A stretch of 64,000 bases of DNA. It comes from Atopsyche davidsoni (Eukaryota; Arthropoda; Insecta; Trichoptera; Hydrobiosidae). Location of the stretch: positions 1,922,001-1,986,000 of the forward strand of contig JAILWY010000021.1 of assembly GCA_022113835.1 (NCBI GenBank). Direction: 5' to 3'. The notes below the pieces were generated by a model. The model was not told the DNA's origin. It worked only from the letters and a program-made list of their open reading frames with translations, and searched no databases. Position 1 is the first letter of the stretch. Each line of letters starts with the position of its first letter. The position numbers and the translations under genes are program-made. Shown here in pieces: positions 34,701 to 44,288 of this stretch.

Positions 34701-35230
34701 TTGCGATTGGCAACAAACGTAAGTAAAAATATACATTTATACTTAAATGAAAACACGATTATTTTATTGCAATTGAGAGCATATAATAATAATTATAAAA
34801 AACCATAAAATAATTTATTTGAACATAACTTATAAAAAAATATATAAAAAAGATTATAAGATCTTAATTTTTAATTTAAATATACAATAAATAAATAAGT
34901 TTACTGTTGATTTTTGGATTATTTAGAAATATATATTCGTGTTTTACGTATTTATTTTGATAATACACAAAACTGAGAAAAAAAAATTTAACTCCGTTTA
35001 GGTACTGAAACTTTAAAATTAAACCTTAAACCAAAATTATCTGAAGAGATCTAAATCTACGCTCACATTACCTTTAGTCAAATATTTCGTAAGTAAAACT
35101 CGATAAAAAGTTTAAAGCTATCATCACGAATAGCTATATCAATCAACTAAATTTTGTTGTTAACTCCCTATAACTGTTCAATTTGCTTTGAGATCCTAAA
35201 AACAACCTTGAAGACAAAAAAAATTACAAC

Positions 35231-35560
35231 AAGCATTAGCCCCGGAGCGGTCGGAGGTCGCCCTTCACATTCCTCTCAAGACAAAGGCAGTTTCAGCAAC
35301 TACATTGAGACTGCACTAAAGATAGCCATCTGAAATGAGCAGCGCTACAACCCTCGTGTCGCGGCGTCCTCGGGGGCGGCGGGAGCCAAGTGGGGGTCGC
35401 AACCCCTGGCCCTGGCCGGCCGGAAGCTCCCGCTTATCCAAGGTAAACTCGACAAACATCGAAAATAAAATACAAAATCCCCGCAAAGCAAGAGATTTCC
35501 TGTCCGGGGAGGGCACACACGCGGCTCCCCTGGCTTGACCTTTTGTTTGGGTCAAGAAAT
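35231..35560. other. GC-rich island
   Basis: Open on both strands (+35335-35538, -35594-35316) but no domain. Core CCTCGGGGGCGGCGGGAGCC near 35369. The second half holds GCAAAGCAAGAGATTTCCTG. Candidate constrained DNA or unrecognised repeat. Confidence 0.3.
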
Positions 35561-36950
35561 GTAAGCAAATATATAAACGCCAGCATTTGATCACGTGCTA
35601 TATAGCCTTTTTGTTGTGCGCTTATAGTTAGTACCTAAATCATTAAAATAGACTCGACATTTCAAATAATTATTTTAACATTAAAAAACAATAAAACACT
35701 CAATATAATTTTCTACCAAAACATCTATCTAGTAATTGTACCATTTAATTTTCATCAATTCAAATCAAAACCATTATGTCATGTTACTAATATTAAAATT
35801 TTTGATAAATTAAAAAAAATACAAGAAAAGAAAACTTTGTGGTTTTGATGTTTTAGATCTCACTCATAACATAAATAAAAAAAAGTGGATTTATAAAATT
35901 ATTTTAACGTAATGATTGTTATAAAATACAAATATCAAATACAACTATATTTTAAGGAAATAATAAGCCTGAAGAGCTTTAAAAACACCTTTTGAACAAA
36001 ACTGTACAAAACAATTTAAGATATCACAATCTGATGATGCATACTTTAGCACCGTTCAGGTGTTTATTTTTTTTTATTTGAAGTACTAGCAAGCGTCAGA
36101 TTTCTATTGCTCTCCCACGACGCACCTCACTACAAGTAGTTACCCAAGCAACAATGTAAATTATAAGCGCAATGATACCAGGAAACAATCGGTCATAATG
36201 TTTATAACGAACATTATATGAGAGTATTTGTGAGTCACCTGAGCTAAGGAGTTGAGCCAAATGCCATGATAACCAAAAAAAAAAAAATACTGCATGGACT
36301 GACAATAAAAACACGTTTTAACGTAATTAACTGTGTATTTAAAGTATACATATAATACTGTACAGGTTCAAGTTCATACAGAGTGTTTGCTTTTTTCCTA
36401 ACTTCCAGTAATGGAAGCTCGGATAAATGACTTATAATACGTGTTCCTTATCCGCCTCTTTATTGCCAACTCCCGACCAGAAAGGGTTTTAATTTTTCGA
36501 TAAATATTACACCCATTTTAACAAAAGCAAAAATACAGCATTCTAAAGAGGTTCTGCCGTTTCTTATACAAATAAAATAGTAAGAATTAGTCTTCGCAAT
36601 TGTTTTTCACGAGACGCAAGAAGGACTCGAAACTCTAGTTTATGACTATCACGACCAGATAGGCTACCCCACTGCATCTATTCTACAAACTGTTCTACTT
36701 CAAACTTTTCTATTTAAGTCATTAAATTATAGATCAGCTGAAATGAGTCGACATCACTTAAAAACTTATTTCTATTATCAACTACTTACTATGTTATAAA
36801 GGTAGTGTTTACTTATTTTTTTATGTATTTTCATAATATATATGGAAGCATAAATAGATAAATATAGAAAAAAATACACTCACATACAATCAAAGAATTG
36901 AGAAACATGCAACATCCAGGCAGACCCAGAAACGTTTATTAAACTAAATT
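35561..36950. other. AT-rich non-coding stretch
   Basis: Nothing gene-like. A short mid-GC patch lies at 36090-36130. Confidence 0.3.
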
Positions 36951-37210
36951 TAAACTACGGATAAGTTAATACTTGTAATCCAGTAGGGAATGATGCCTTC
37001 GTACATTCACTTAGCATTTCCAAAAGCCGTGAGGTGCTCGGGTCAGCCAGCTTCGCGTTAGGGCTGGAGTTACGGGGTCTCCTCAAATGATACCGAAAGA
37101 GAAACCCCCTATCGTGAGTGTCCTCTCTATACAGGAGTCCATTTCTCAAATTCAACCGATTCAATTTTCCTAAATGTCTCTCATCTCCTCCGCTCTCACC
37201 TTAACAAAAT
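36951..37210 (-). other. Mid-GC block with an open minus frame
   Basis: The minus frame (37164-36955, 69 codons) reads NGLLYREDTHDRGFLFRYHL and then a Pro/Ser-rich part. It recalls the region before retroelement integrases in wording only (NGLLYR). It could be a small retroelement fragment or chance. Confidence 0.25.
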
Positions 37211-37399
37211 AGAAAAGGAAGCGTTAAGCAACACGGATCCTCAAACTTTTCTGCCAAACCAGGGGCTCGACATTGACTTCTGTTGAGAAAACCGGTCGTT
37301 TCAAAATATAGGTATTCAAAGTCTTGCTTCAAATAAATTTATGATAATTCTTAATATATAATTACGCTAAGTTTTTTATATTTTTATGGTAAATTAGAA

Positions 37400-37640
37400 T
37401 CTGTATTCCCTGTGAGTGTTTGCGCTCGAGGTGTGCTGGTGGAAGTGTCATCAGCAGCGACGCTGCCGGCAGTAGTCACAATGGAAGAACCTCGCCGCGA
37501 CTACACGGGGAATGGAAACTTTCGTCTTACTGACTTCCCCGACAGTCCCCGACTTCCCGAGGAGCAGGCTGGGGGGGTGCCTTATTATTTCATAAGCAAC
37601 GCGGTGTAATTAGGCATCACTCGCCAATGGCGCCTCGTAA
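37400..37640. other. Mid-GC block
   Basis: The + frame 37412-37609 includes MEEPRRDYTGNG and FPDSPRLPEEQ. No domain known, no splice sites at the edges. 37641-38150 is AT-rich and empty, with a (TA)n run at 37871-37889. Confidence 0.25.
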
Positions 37641-38150
37641 AATATTTACTTAATTAATTTAAAAAATTATCGCTTTAAAAAATTTAATATATCAATGCAT
37701 ATGCGGTCACATTGAAAACATTGAAAATTATTTTCCGTTCATAAAACATTATGTAAAAATATTTTTTAATCAATGTACAAAACGTTAGGCATTTAATATT
37801 TATAATTATTCTGACATGGTATTTTTATATTTATAAAACGCAGAAAAAAAATATTGCAAATATACGTGTTTATATATATATATATATATTTTATAATTAA
37901 ATTATCACACAAAGCAACCATTTTATTGATACTATTATATATATATATTCTGATGAATATAGTTAAACCTTAATAACAGAAAACTTTAAATCTGAATAAA
38001 TTAAACGTCAACTCAGTGATTGTCACAATGTATTTTTAATTAATTTAAAATACTTAGATATATATTTCAAATAAATATATATATTAGATTCTACCGTCTT
38101 AATCTACAGGTCGAATCCTAAGCAGTCATTTATAAAAATGGGTATATATT

Positions 38151-38450
38151 CTATTTGCACCTTAATTGAATTCCAACTTAACAAAACAAAAGTGGGAGAG
38201 CGCCGTTGATCGCCTGGCGTGACTTCAACATTCACCTTCCTCGACTTGAAGAAGGTAAAGAAGTGTCACCGGCAGGTTCCACCCCGGTCTCCCCCTCCAC
38301 CGCCCGCCCCTAGAAAGGCGAAGGGAGAGCGGGGTGGGTGAGTCGCGTCGGCAGAAGACATTCAATTAATTACACTTTTAATTAGATACACTGCTTTCCT
38401 CACACATCACTAAATCATCTCGCGGGGGAGACTTGATGGAATTCTTTGTT
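38151..38450. promoter_or_regulatory. Candidate cis-regulatory island
   Basis: GC-rich segment (GGTCTCCCCCTCCACCGCCC near 38287) followed by a homeodomain-type cluster CAATTAATTACACTTTTAAT near 38364. The latter resembles TCTTAATTACACTTTTATTT at about 1196. Confidence 0.3.
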
Positions 38451-38699
38451 CGTTTTTTTTTTAATGAAATTTCAAGTTGAAATTTAAAAAAAATTAAAAC
38501 GTCCACACTTTTATGTTTAACTTTTGACGTGACAATTTAATGCAACTGTGAATCCATCTCAAATTTATATATAATTCTGTTAAAGTTAAAATTTAAAAAA
38601 AAAACCAAACTGTATATAATAATGGGGAGTAGCTGTTAATTTATTTAATTTTACATAAATACTTAAATATATTATGTCATTACACTTGCCATGATTATC

Positions 38700-39150
38700 T
38701 AAGATTCGATGTCTATGACTGAAGAGAGTATGTAAGAAGTAGAGAGACAAATTGGGTTAGAGCTCTTATGAAACCCCACTTTGATAACAAAAGGTCTTCA
38801 ATCTTTTTGTTTTTCCAGCAATTAACTATCAATGCAAATTTTGGAGCATCTTGAAGAAAAATCAGAATTTCGAGTAGTAAAATGAGGTGTAAAACAGTGC
38901 ATGCTGAAAATCACAACATAAGAGAAAGACATTGATTGGATTCTGTTAACAGATAAGAGATATAATTTATGAGCAGGTCGCACTCTCTAGAAAAGCTCAA
39001 CCCTTAATGCAATTCAAAATTGCTATAAAAATAGCAGAAGAAAGAAAGGATGACCGAGGAGGAGATAGATTGATGAGATCCAATTCTTCTGCAATCTCAT
39101 TTTTTGGAGATATGGGCATCGACAAAAGAGGGTCTTGGTATTGGTAATAC
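38700..39150 (+). pseudogene. Possible decayed coding remnant of unknown type
   Basis: A purine-rich, repeat-free tract. In-frame stops at 38947-38949 and 39145-39147 bound a 65-codon open frame with a polar, Lys/Glu/Arg-rich start (FKIAIKIAEERKDDRGG) and an MRSNSSAISFFGDMG stretch. Composition and peptide look more protein-like than neighbouring frames. The family is not recognised; it may be a mobile-element protein fragment or a processed-gene relic. Confidence 0.25.
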
Positions 39151-39299
39151 TATCAATGAATTGATACTCAAATTAACTAGAGTATTGATAGAAAGTACAT
39201 TTACGACGTATACTTTGTAATTAACAAATTATAATTAAAAAACTGATATTTTTACTTGACATGAAACTATAAAAAAAAAACACACAAATCGCTTATAAA

Positions 39300-39570
39300 C
39301 GAAGCAATTTGGGATTGAAGTCTGATTTCAAAGCATTCGGCATACCGCTTGAAGACACATCAGTCAAATCCAATCACACCTCAGCCCGAGTGCCGTCTTT
39401 AATTGATATTCGGCTGCGTCGATCGTCTTCTCGGCAGGACGGTGCAGGGTAAACAACCTCTAATTAATGGCCTCGACAAAGAAACCATTATGCCCATTGT
39501 TCGGAGAGACTCCAGTGGCGTGCGCCGCATTCTTCTAAAGAGGGAGAGAAGACCGTCTATGTCTAGAGAT
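39300..39570. promoter_or_regulatory. Candidate cis-regulatory island
   Basis: Mid-GC block with AACCTCTAATTAATGGCC near 39456, then CCATTATGCCCATTGTTCGG near 39484 (Sox-like CATTGTT). The frame 39403-39627 lacks a recognised product. 39571-40360 is AT-rich, with one mid-GC stretch at 40140-40340. Confidence 0.25.
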
Positions 39571-40368
39571 TCAAAGGTGATACTCGTATTAATAGCGATA
39601 TATAAATATATATATATATCGAAGTGAGGCTTACTAAATAGTTACGTAAAATAATTCATTTAAATAGAAATTGTGGTGCATTTTTATAAACCGATCATGT
39701 TGTTCATGAATTAATTCTATGAAAACAGTGGCTTAAAAAAATCCGATTTATTTCATTATTTAAAAAAATATTTATTATCTATAAATTTAAAAACAGAGCA
39801 ATATTTTGATCTGTCAATCAGTGCTAATAATATAAGTAATTCATAAAAAAGTACTAAAAAAACTATTTTATGAGACACCGCGATAAGATTTTACACTACC
39901 TTTTAAGAATACCTCATTATTATTATTTTTAAATATTTTTATGCTAGTTACGCTCTCTTAAAGTAAAAAAATATCCATGCTTCAAAAATAATTTAAAAAA
40001 ATATTTTTCACCACAATTGATTAATAAGGTGTGAATTTTATTTCAGACGAACAAATCCAATTTTATATTCCCGATTGAAAATATACCATAGCAGGTATAC
40101 AAAAAAAAAAAACAATATTCCCTTTATTTTTCGCAAAGTACAAAGGCAACGCGCACAGGTGTTTTGTATGATTCAGGTAAGGCATAAAACTGAGAGCGGC
40201 TTGTTTACAAATGCCTCCATTGTGTCAATAAAAAGAAAACGGCGAGCACTGGGCCGGGCTGTGTCACATCACCGCATTACGCTCATAATAGCTCCGTGTC
40301 ATTCAATTTTCTAAACACTCACAAAGGACACGCGGCGCTCGCAATATACTAAATAGGATGCTCTAGGG

Positions 40369-40595
40369 CAGTGTTTTTCAACCTTTTTGAATACGCGACC
40401 CCTTTGTTAATAAAAAAAATTCCGGCGACCCCCTAAACCTAGGGCCAACTATGTCAGTGATTTGCAAGACTACGTATATAATTTTCATTCTGTTATTGAG
40501 ACCTGTATTGATTTATTTATTTTTTTGTTGTAGTGTAGAACCAACAAACAATCGTCTTCTTCTTGTATCCGCGACCCGCAGATTGAAAAACACTG
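40369..40595. mobile_element. hAT-superfamily MITE with 8-bp target duplication
   Basis: Inverted ends CAGTGTTTTTCAACCTTTTT and, from the right, CAGTGTTTTTCAATCTGCGG, each followed by CGCGACCC, the usual subterminal motif of this hAT group. Flanks are CTCTAGGG (40361-40368) and CTCTGGGG (40596-40603), an 8-bp duplication with one mismatch. 227 bp, no transposase. Confidence 0.9.
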
Positions 40596-40603
40596 CTCTG
40601 GGG

Positions 40604-42004
40604 AGTCACCGCGAAAATACAGATGCGCTGCGTTTGTCGAAAAGTATTTCTGCAGGTGCGTTTTACAAACGATATTTGTTTTAATCAACTTATTGCTGGA
40701 AAATGTTTGTTTTTTTTTATAATATTCAAGATTCTAGTTTTTTCTCTGGTTAGTGATTCTCTGGTTCTACTCCGATATTTGCGATTATTTCTATTGGATA
40801 TGTTTTGCTTATTATTTAAAAAAAACTGTGTGGAGGTTAGACGTATTTTCCATGTTCGGATAATTTAAACGAGAAATCAATACAAATACTACCCTGCAAG
40901 AAAGATGACCACAGCTAAAAGAGACAGGTTAGTATTCGGTGTGAAGCACTTAGAAGCAATTCTTGAAAAATTTCTGGCTATCGCCTTAGTGCATATTAAA
41001 AAAAATCACATAAATCAGTGTTTGTATTTATATATATTTCTCCACCCGGATCCGATGCTGGAATCCCATGATAACACACAGGGATGATTTTTAAGCCTCT
41101 ATTCTAAAAAAATTATCAAACTGAAATAAGAGAACTACAACTCAGGTATACTTTAATAAAGTATTGTAAATTATCTTATATAATATTCACACTATTCACG
41201 TGTATTTCACAACTTCTCATCCTTGCAATCAAAACTAATACTATTTTTTATGCTACAGCTATCTAAAGAGCTCGTATGACACGGAGTGTTATGACCTCAG
41301 GTATTCCAAAGAAAACAATAGCGTATTAACAACATGAGTGCCAAGCAATTCGATATGTCCTTTGATATGCGATCTGAATAATATACCTGGCCTGCTAACG
41401 AGCTGTTATCTCAGATTTTTTTAAATATCTCTGCTGTTTTTGATTCCTAACTCCATTAGGTTATAATTTTTTTACTATTACACTTTTTTAATTACAATGT
41501 GGTTTGACCGATTGATTTATCAGTATTTCCTGTCGAATTGCTTAAAATAATGAGACGCCAATTCTACAGTTAAAAGTCATATAAGACCTACCCAAATACG
41601 TTTATTTCGAAACTAAATACGATTATTACAAAATATGCAATGCTATACATGCCATACGTACGCCTGTGGATTTCGATACATATATTTATTATAAGTATAA
41701 TAACAAACCACACATGCTAAATCTATTATATTTACTTTGCACCATATGTAAAACACATTCATACGAAAATATAATTCAGTGGAAAATATCATAACTTCAC
41801 TTTTACTAAAGCGTCTATTACAATCATAAATTGTATTCAAGTTCAAAGCTGAGAAAAACTTCCTATTCAAAAAAAATCCTACTGCTTATATTAAAATTAT
41901 ATTTACGTATTAAAAATAAACACACAACAAAATAATTTTCATGGTACCAAATTTATACAAGTGAGACATAATAATCAAAATGCAATCTTTTTTGGACAAT
42001 TTTT
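40604..42004. other. AT-rich non-coding stretch
   Basis: Several AT-driven frames (40451-40868 region, 41643-41870), none with a domain. Confidence 0.3.
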
Positions 42005-42191
42005 ATATTTTTGAATAAAATACTTGATTTGTTCTCTCTGATTTGTGACTCTGTTTGATAATGCCAACGTGAAAGGTTGGCGAAACCGGTCACAAATAAA
42101 AACGAAAATGCGGAAAATCACTCAAGTATTTATTCAAAAATATTAAAATGGAATTCCACCAAGTACTCTCTGTCAAAAATATTGAATTTCT
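42005..42191 (+). mobile_element. Palindromic MITE-like element, family B (copy B3)
   Basis: Left end TTTTTGAATAAAATACTTGA; right arm CACTCAAGTATTTATTCAAA, AATGGAATTCCACCAAGTAC, TCTGTCAAAAATATTGAATT. Flanked on both sides by TTGGACAATTTTTA / CTGGACAATTTTTA, perhaps an element edge or a duplication. The centre retains the complete hammerhead-like motif, the best-preserved of the four family-B copies. Confidence 0.75.
42052..42094 (+). ncRNA. Hammerhead-like motif with altered core (family B)
   Basis: Order: TGT (stem I), TTGATAA (position of CTGATGA), extra T, GCCAAC/GTTGGC (stem II, perfect 6 bp, loop GTGAAAG), GAA, ACCGGT (self-complementary stem III), C (GUC cleavage triplet), ACA (stem I). 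Architecture equals that of family C including the extra base. The two core changes, C3 to U and G8 to A, are the two partners of the tertiary C3-G8 pair, so pairing is kept. A longer outer pairing ATTTGTGAC/GTCACAAAT (42041-42049 with 42089-42097) competes with stem I. Activity is unknown. Confidence 0.4.
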
Positions 42192-43090
42192 GGACAATTT
42201 TTAATTAAAATATGAATATATCTTTCTTCTTGGTCGTGAACACCGAGTGACATTAACATTGCACCGTTAGTAACGAGCGCAGATGACGCTCCCGTCCATT
42301 CCTCCGCCCCCGCGAGCCATGCAGACAATCACGCCATCACATCATCCGACAAGTCGCACAATGCGCCAATTCAAAACCGTCACAAACTGCAGAATGCACT
42401 CTACATTAATTCGACAAAATAAAAACCTCTAAAAAAGATGATCGATCATCAACGCAACGCTTTTGGGGCAATTTTATAATTACACGAATTATTTTTTTTT
42501 AAACTTGTTTTTATTGTATGGAAACTTAATTATTCTATTATATTTTCACATTGCAATCTATTTGTATTATTTCATATATAACATCGCATATTTACCAACT
42601 ATTCAAAAATGTTTTTACAAAAAGTACTATTTGTTATGCAAAATATCGGTTTTGAAAACACGGTTAGATAATAATGTGGGTAATGATGAATATCAATATT
42701 ATCTGCTTATTTTAGTTTTAAAAAAAGCGTTATTGAAGACTTACATCAAATTAAATATTCGACAGTAAAAAGTATTTACAATGGGAGAATCTAAATGATA
42801 TATCAAGTTATCAGTTATTATACGTTGATTATTAAAAATTGTACTATATTTTGGATTCCACCTCGGCTTTGTTTATGTGCACGTGTTTAGTAGAACCATG
42901 AATAATACAAAACAGATTATAACGTGGTGCATTTAGTGTGATATGGATTTGTGGACGAAATGAATTTTGATATTGCGTTATTTATACAAGATCGTATTTA
43001 AGAGTTCCCTTTGGTATAATAAATATTCCCCGCGTGTGATTCGGAATAACTCTCACATGACTCAATCAAAGGCAGTCCTTTCATGATTCA
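42192..43090. other. Non-coding stretch
   Basis: A mid-GC patch at 42250-42400 (GACGCTCCCGTCCATTCC near 42284). The rest is AT-rich with a Tyr/Leu-rich frame (42463-42768) judged compositional. Confidence 0.3.
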
Positions 43091-43400
43091 ATATAAATAT
43101 CCGTGATCTCCGCGGTGAATCAGTTCAAGTACCTCCTCCAGGAAGCCGCCCATAGCGGCGGCCGGAGCGTCTCCAGCGGCCCGTCCCGCCGCCGTCTCCA
43201 GCAGCAGGTAATGGCAGCGAAGGTCGGAACAATCAGCACCAAGTGGCCGGGCGTGGGAGAGTCACCTGTGCCCGGCGGAATTGGAGCGAGGTGGGATCAC
43301 TGGATGGACGCGCCAGCGGTCTCGGAATGCTTGGAGCTTCTAGAACTTGCCTCGCAATGCATGTGGCCGTTGCGAATAGCATGCCGTTGAGCATATTTTT
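43091..43400. other. GC-rich island with exon-like left half
   Basis: From 43097 a + frame runs to CAGCAGCAG at 43199-43207 followed by GTAATG, a plausible donor. The peptide segment ends RRRLQQQ and is Ser/Arg/Gly-rich. A stop lies just upstream (43094-43096) with no acceptor and no ATG, so it is not called an exon. The frame continues open to 43390. Confidence 0.25.
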
Positions 43401-43887
43401 GGTGCATAAGTTTTTAATGTACCTACCTAATCACCCCAATATATTTTGTTTAGTACTTCCCATTGTAATCATTTAGTTGAAAGTCCTTGTTTGTTTAAAC
43501 TAACATTGTACTGAGGAATGGACTTTACTCCGCCTCTCGATATCTATTAGCCTTTAATAATATGTTTGTGCATTTATTTAACTATGTATAATTGCAGTTC
43601 TAATGGACTAAATGTCCATTATTATATATTTTATTATTAAGTATTTTCTTTGCTTATGCATACTTATACTCTTGCTGGACTACGTCCATTATAATTTATA
43701 TATAAGAATGTATCATTCATGGGTTCAATATTTTTTTTCATAGGTTCAATCATAACTAGACTGACCATCGACGACACACTATCGGTGTAATAAATTTAAT
43801 AATATAAAAAGAATTGAAAATGTTTTCTTTACGTTCACTCGAAGTCAGGGCACTTAACAACTTCGGCAAAAAAAATATTTTAAGAAA
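43401..43887. other. AT-rich spacer
   Basis: TGTCCATTATTATAT and CGTCCATTATAATTTATATA (43611, 43685) are loosely repeated. Nothing else. Confidence 0.3.
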
Positions 43888-43971
43888 CTCACAAATTTTA
43901 CGCCTCGCATTTTTTTCCCATACAGTTTTATTGTGTGCGCATACAGATTTGTGGAAACCTGTGTACACCGG
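43888..43971. repeat. Interspersed repeat pair E, copy 1
   Basis: About 84 bp matching 46858-46941: CGCATTTTT..CCCATACAG, TTTTATTGTGTG, GCATA, ATTTGT, CCTGTGTACACCGG. Family unknown. Confidence 0.65.
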
Positions 43972-44127
43972 TTCCATGCTAGCATATAACGAGTTAAATT
44001 CTCACTTAGTTACTTATACTGCAACTTGATTGGCTACAATACCCGTGGAAGGAGTGCAAAATAATAAATTTATTATTAAAATCATCGCCATTATTCTTAA
44101 TATTCTATTAAAACACATTTACATTTT

Positions 44128-44288
44128 TTCAAATATTGAAAATTGATTGAAAAAACTCTTAGAAAAATATCATCGTGATTTGTGTGGGATTTGAACCCAC
44201 ATCCCCAAGCTAACATGGCCGGTGCATTACCAATTATACCAACGAATCACTTGTACTAAGCAAGAATTTTTAACAATCAATTATCAAG
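44128..44288 (-). mobile_element. tRNA-Thr-like core in inverted repeats, family D (copy D3)
   Basis: Left flank AAATTGATTGAAAAAACTCT and, on the other strand, TAATTGATTGTTAAAAATTC form the inverted ends, a different outer sequence from D1/D2 but joined at the same place. The tRNA-like body (minus, 44250-44175, 76 nt) has the best box A (TGGTATAATTGG) and box B (GGTTCAAATCC), acceptor GTGATT/AATCAC, and an intact T-arm. The anticodon loop is CATGTTA. Confidence 0.7.
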
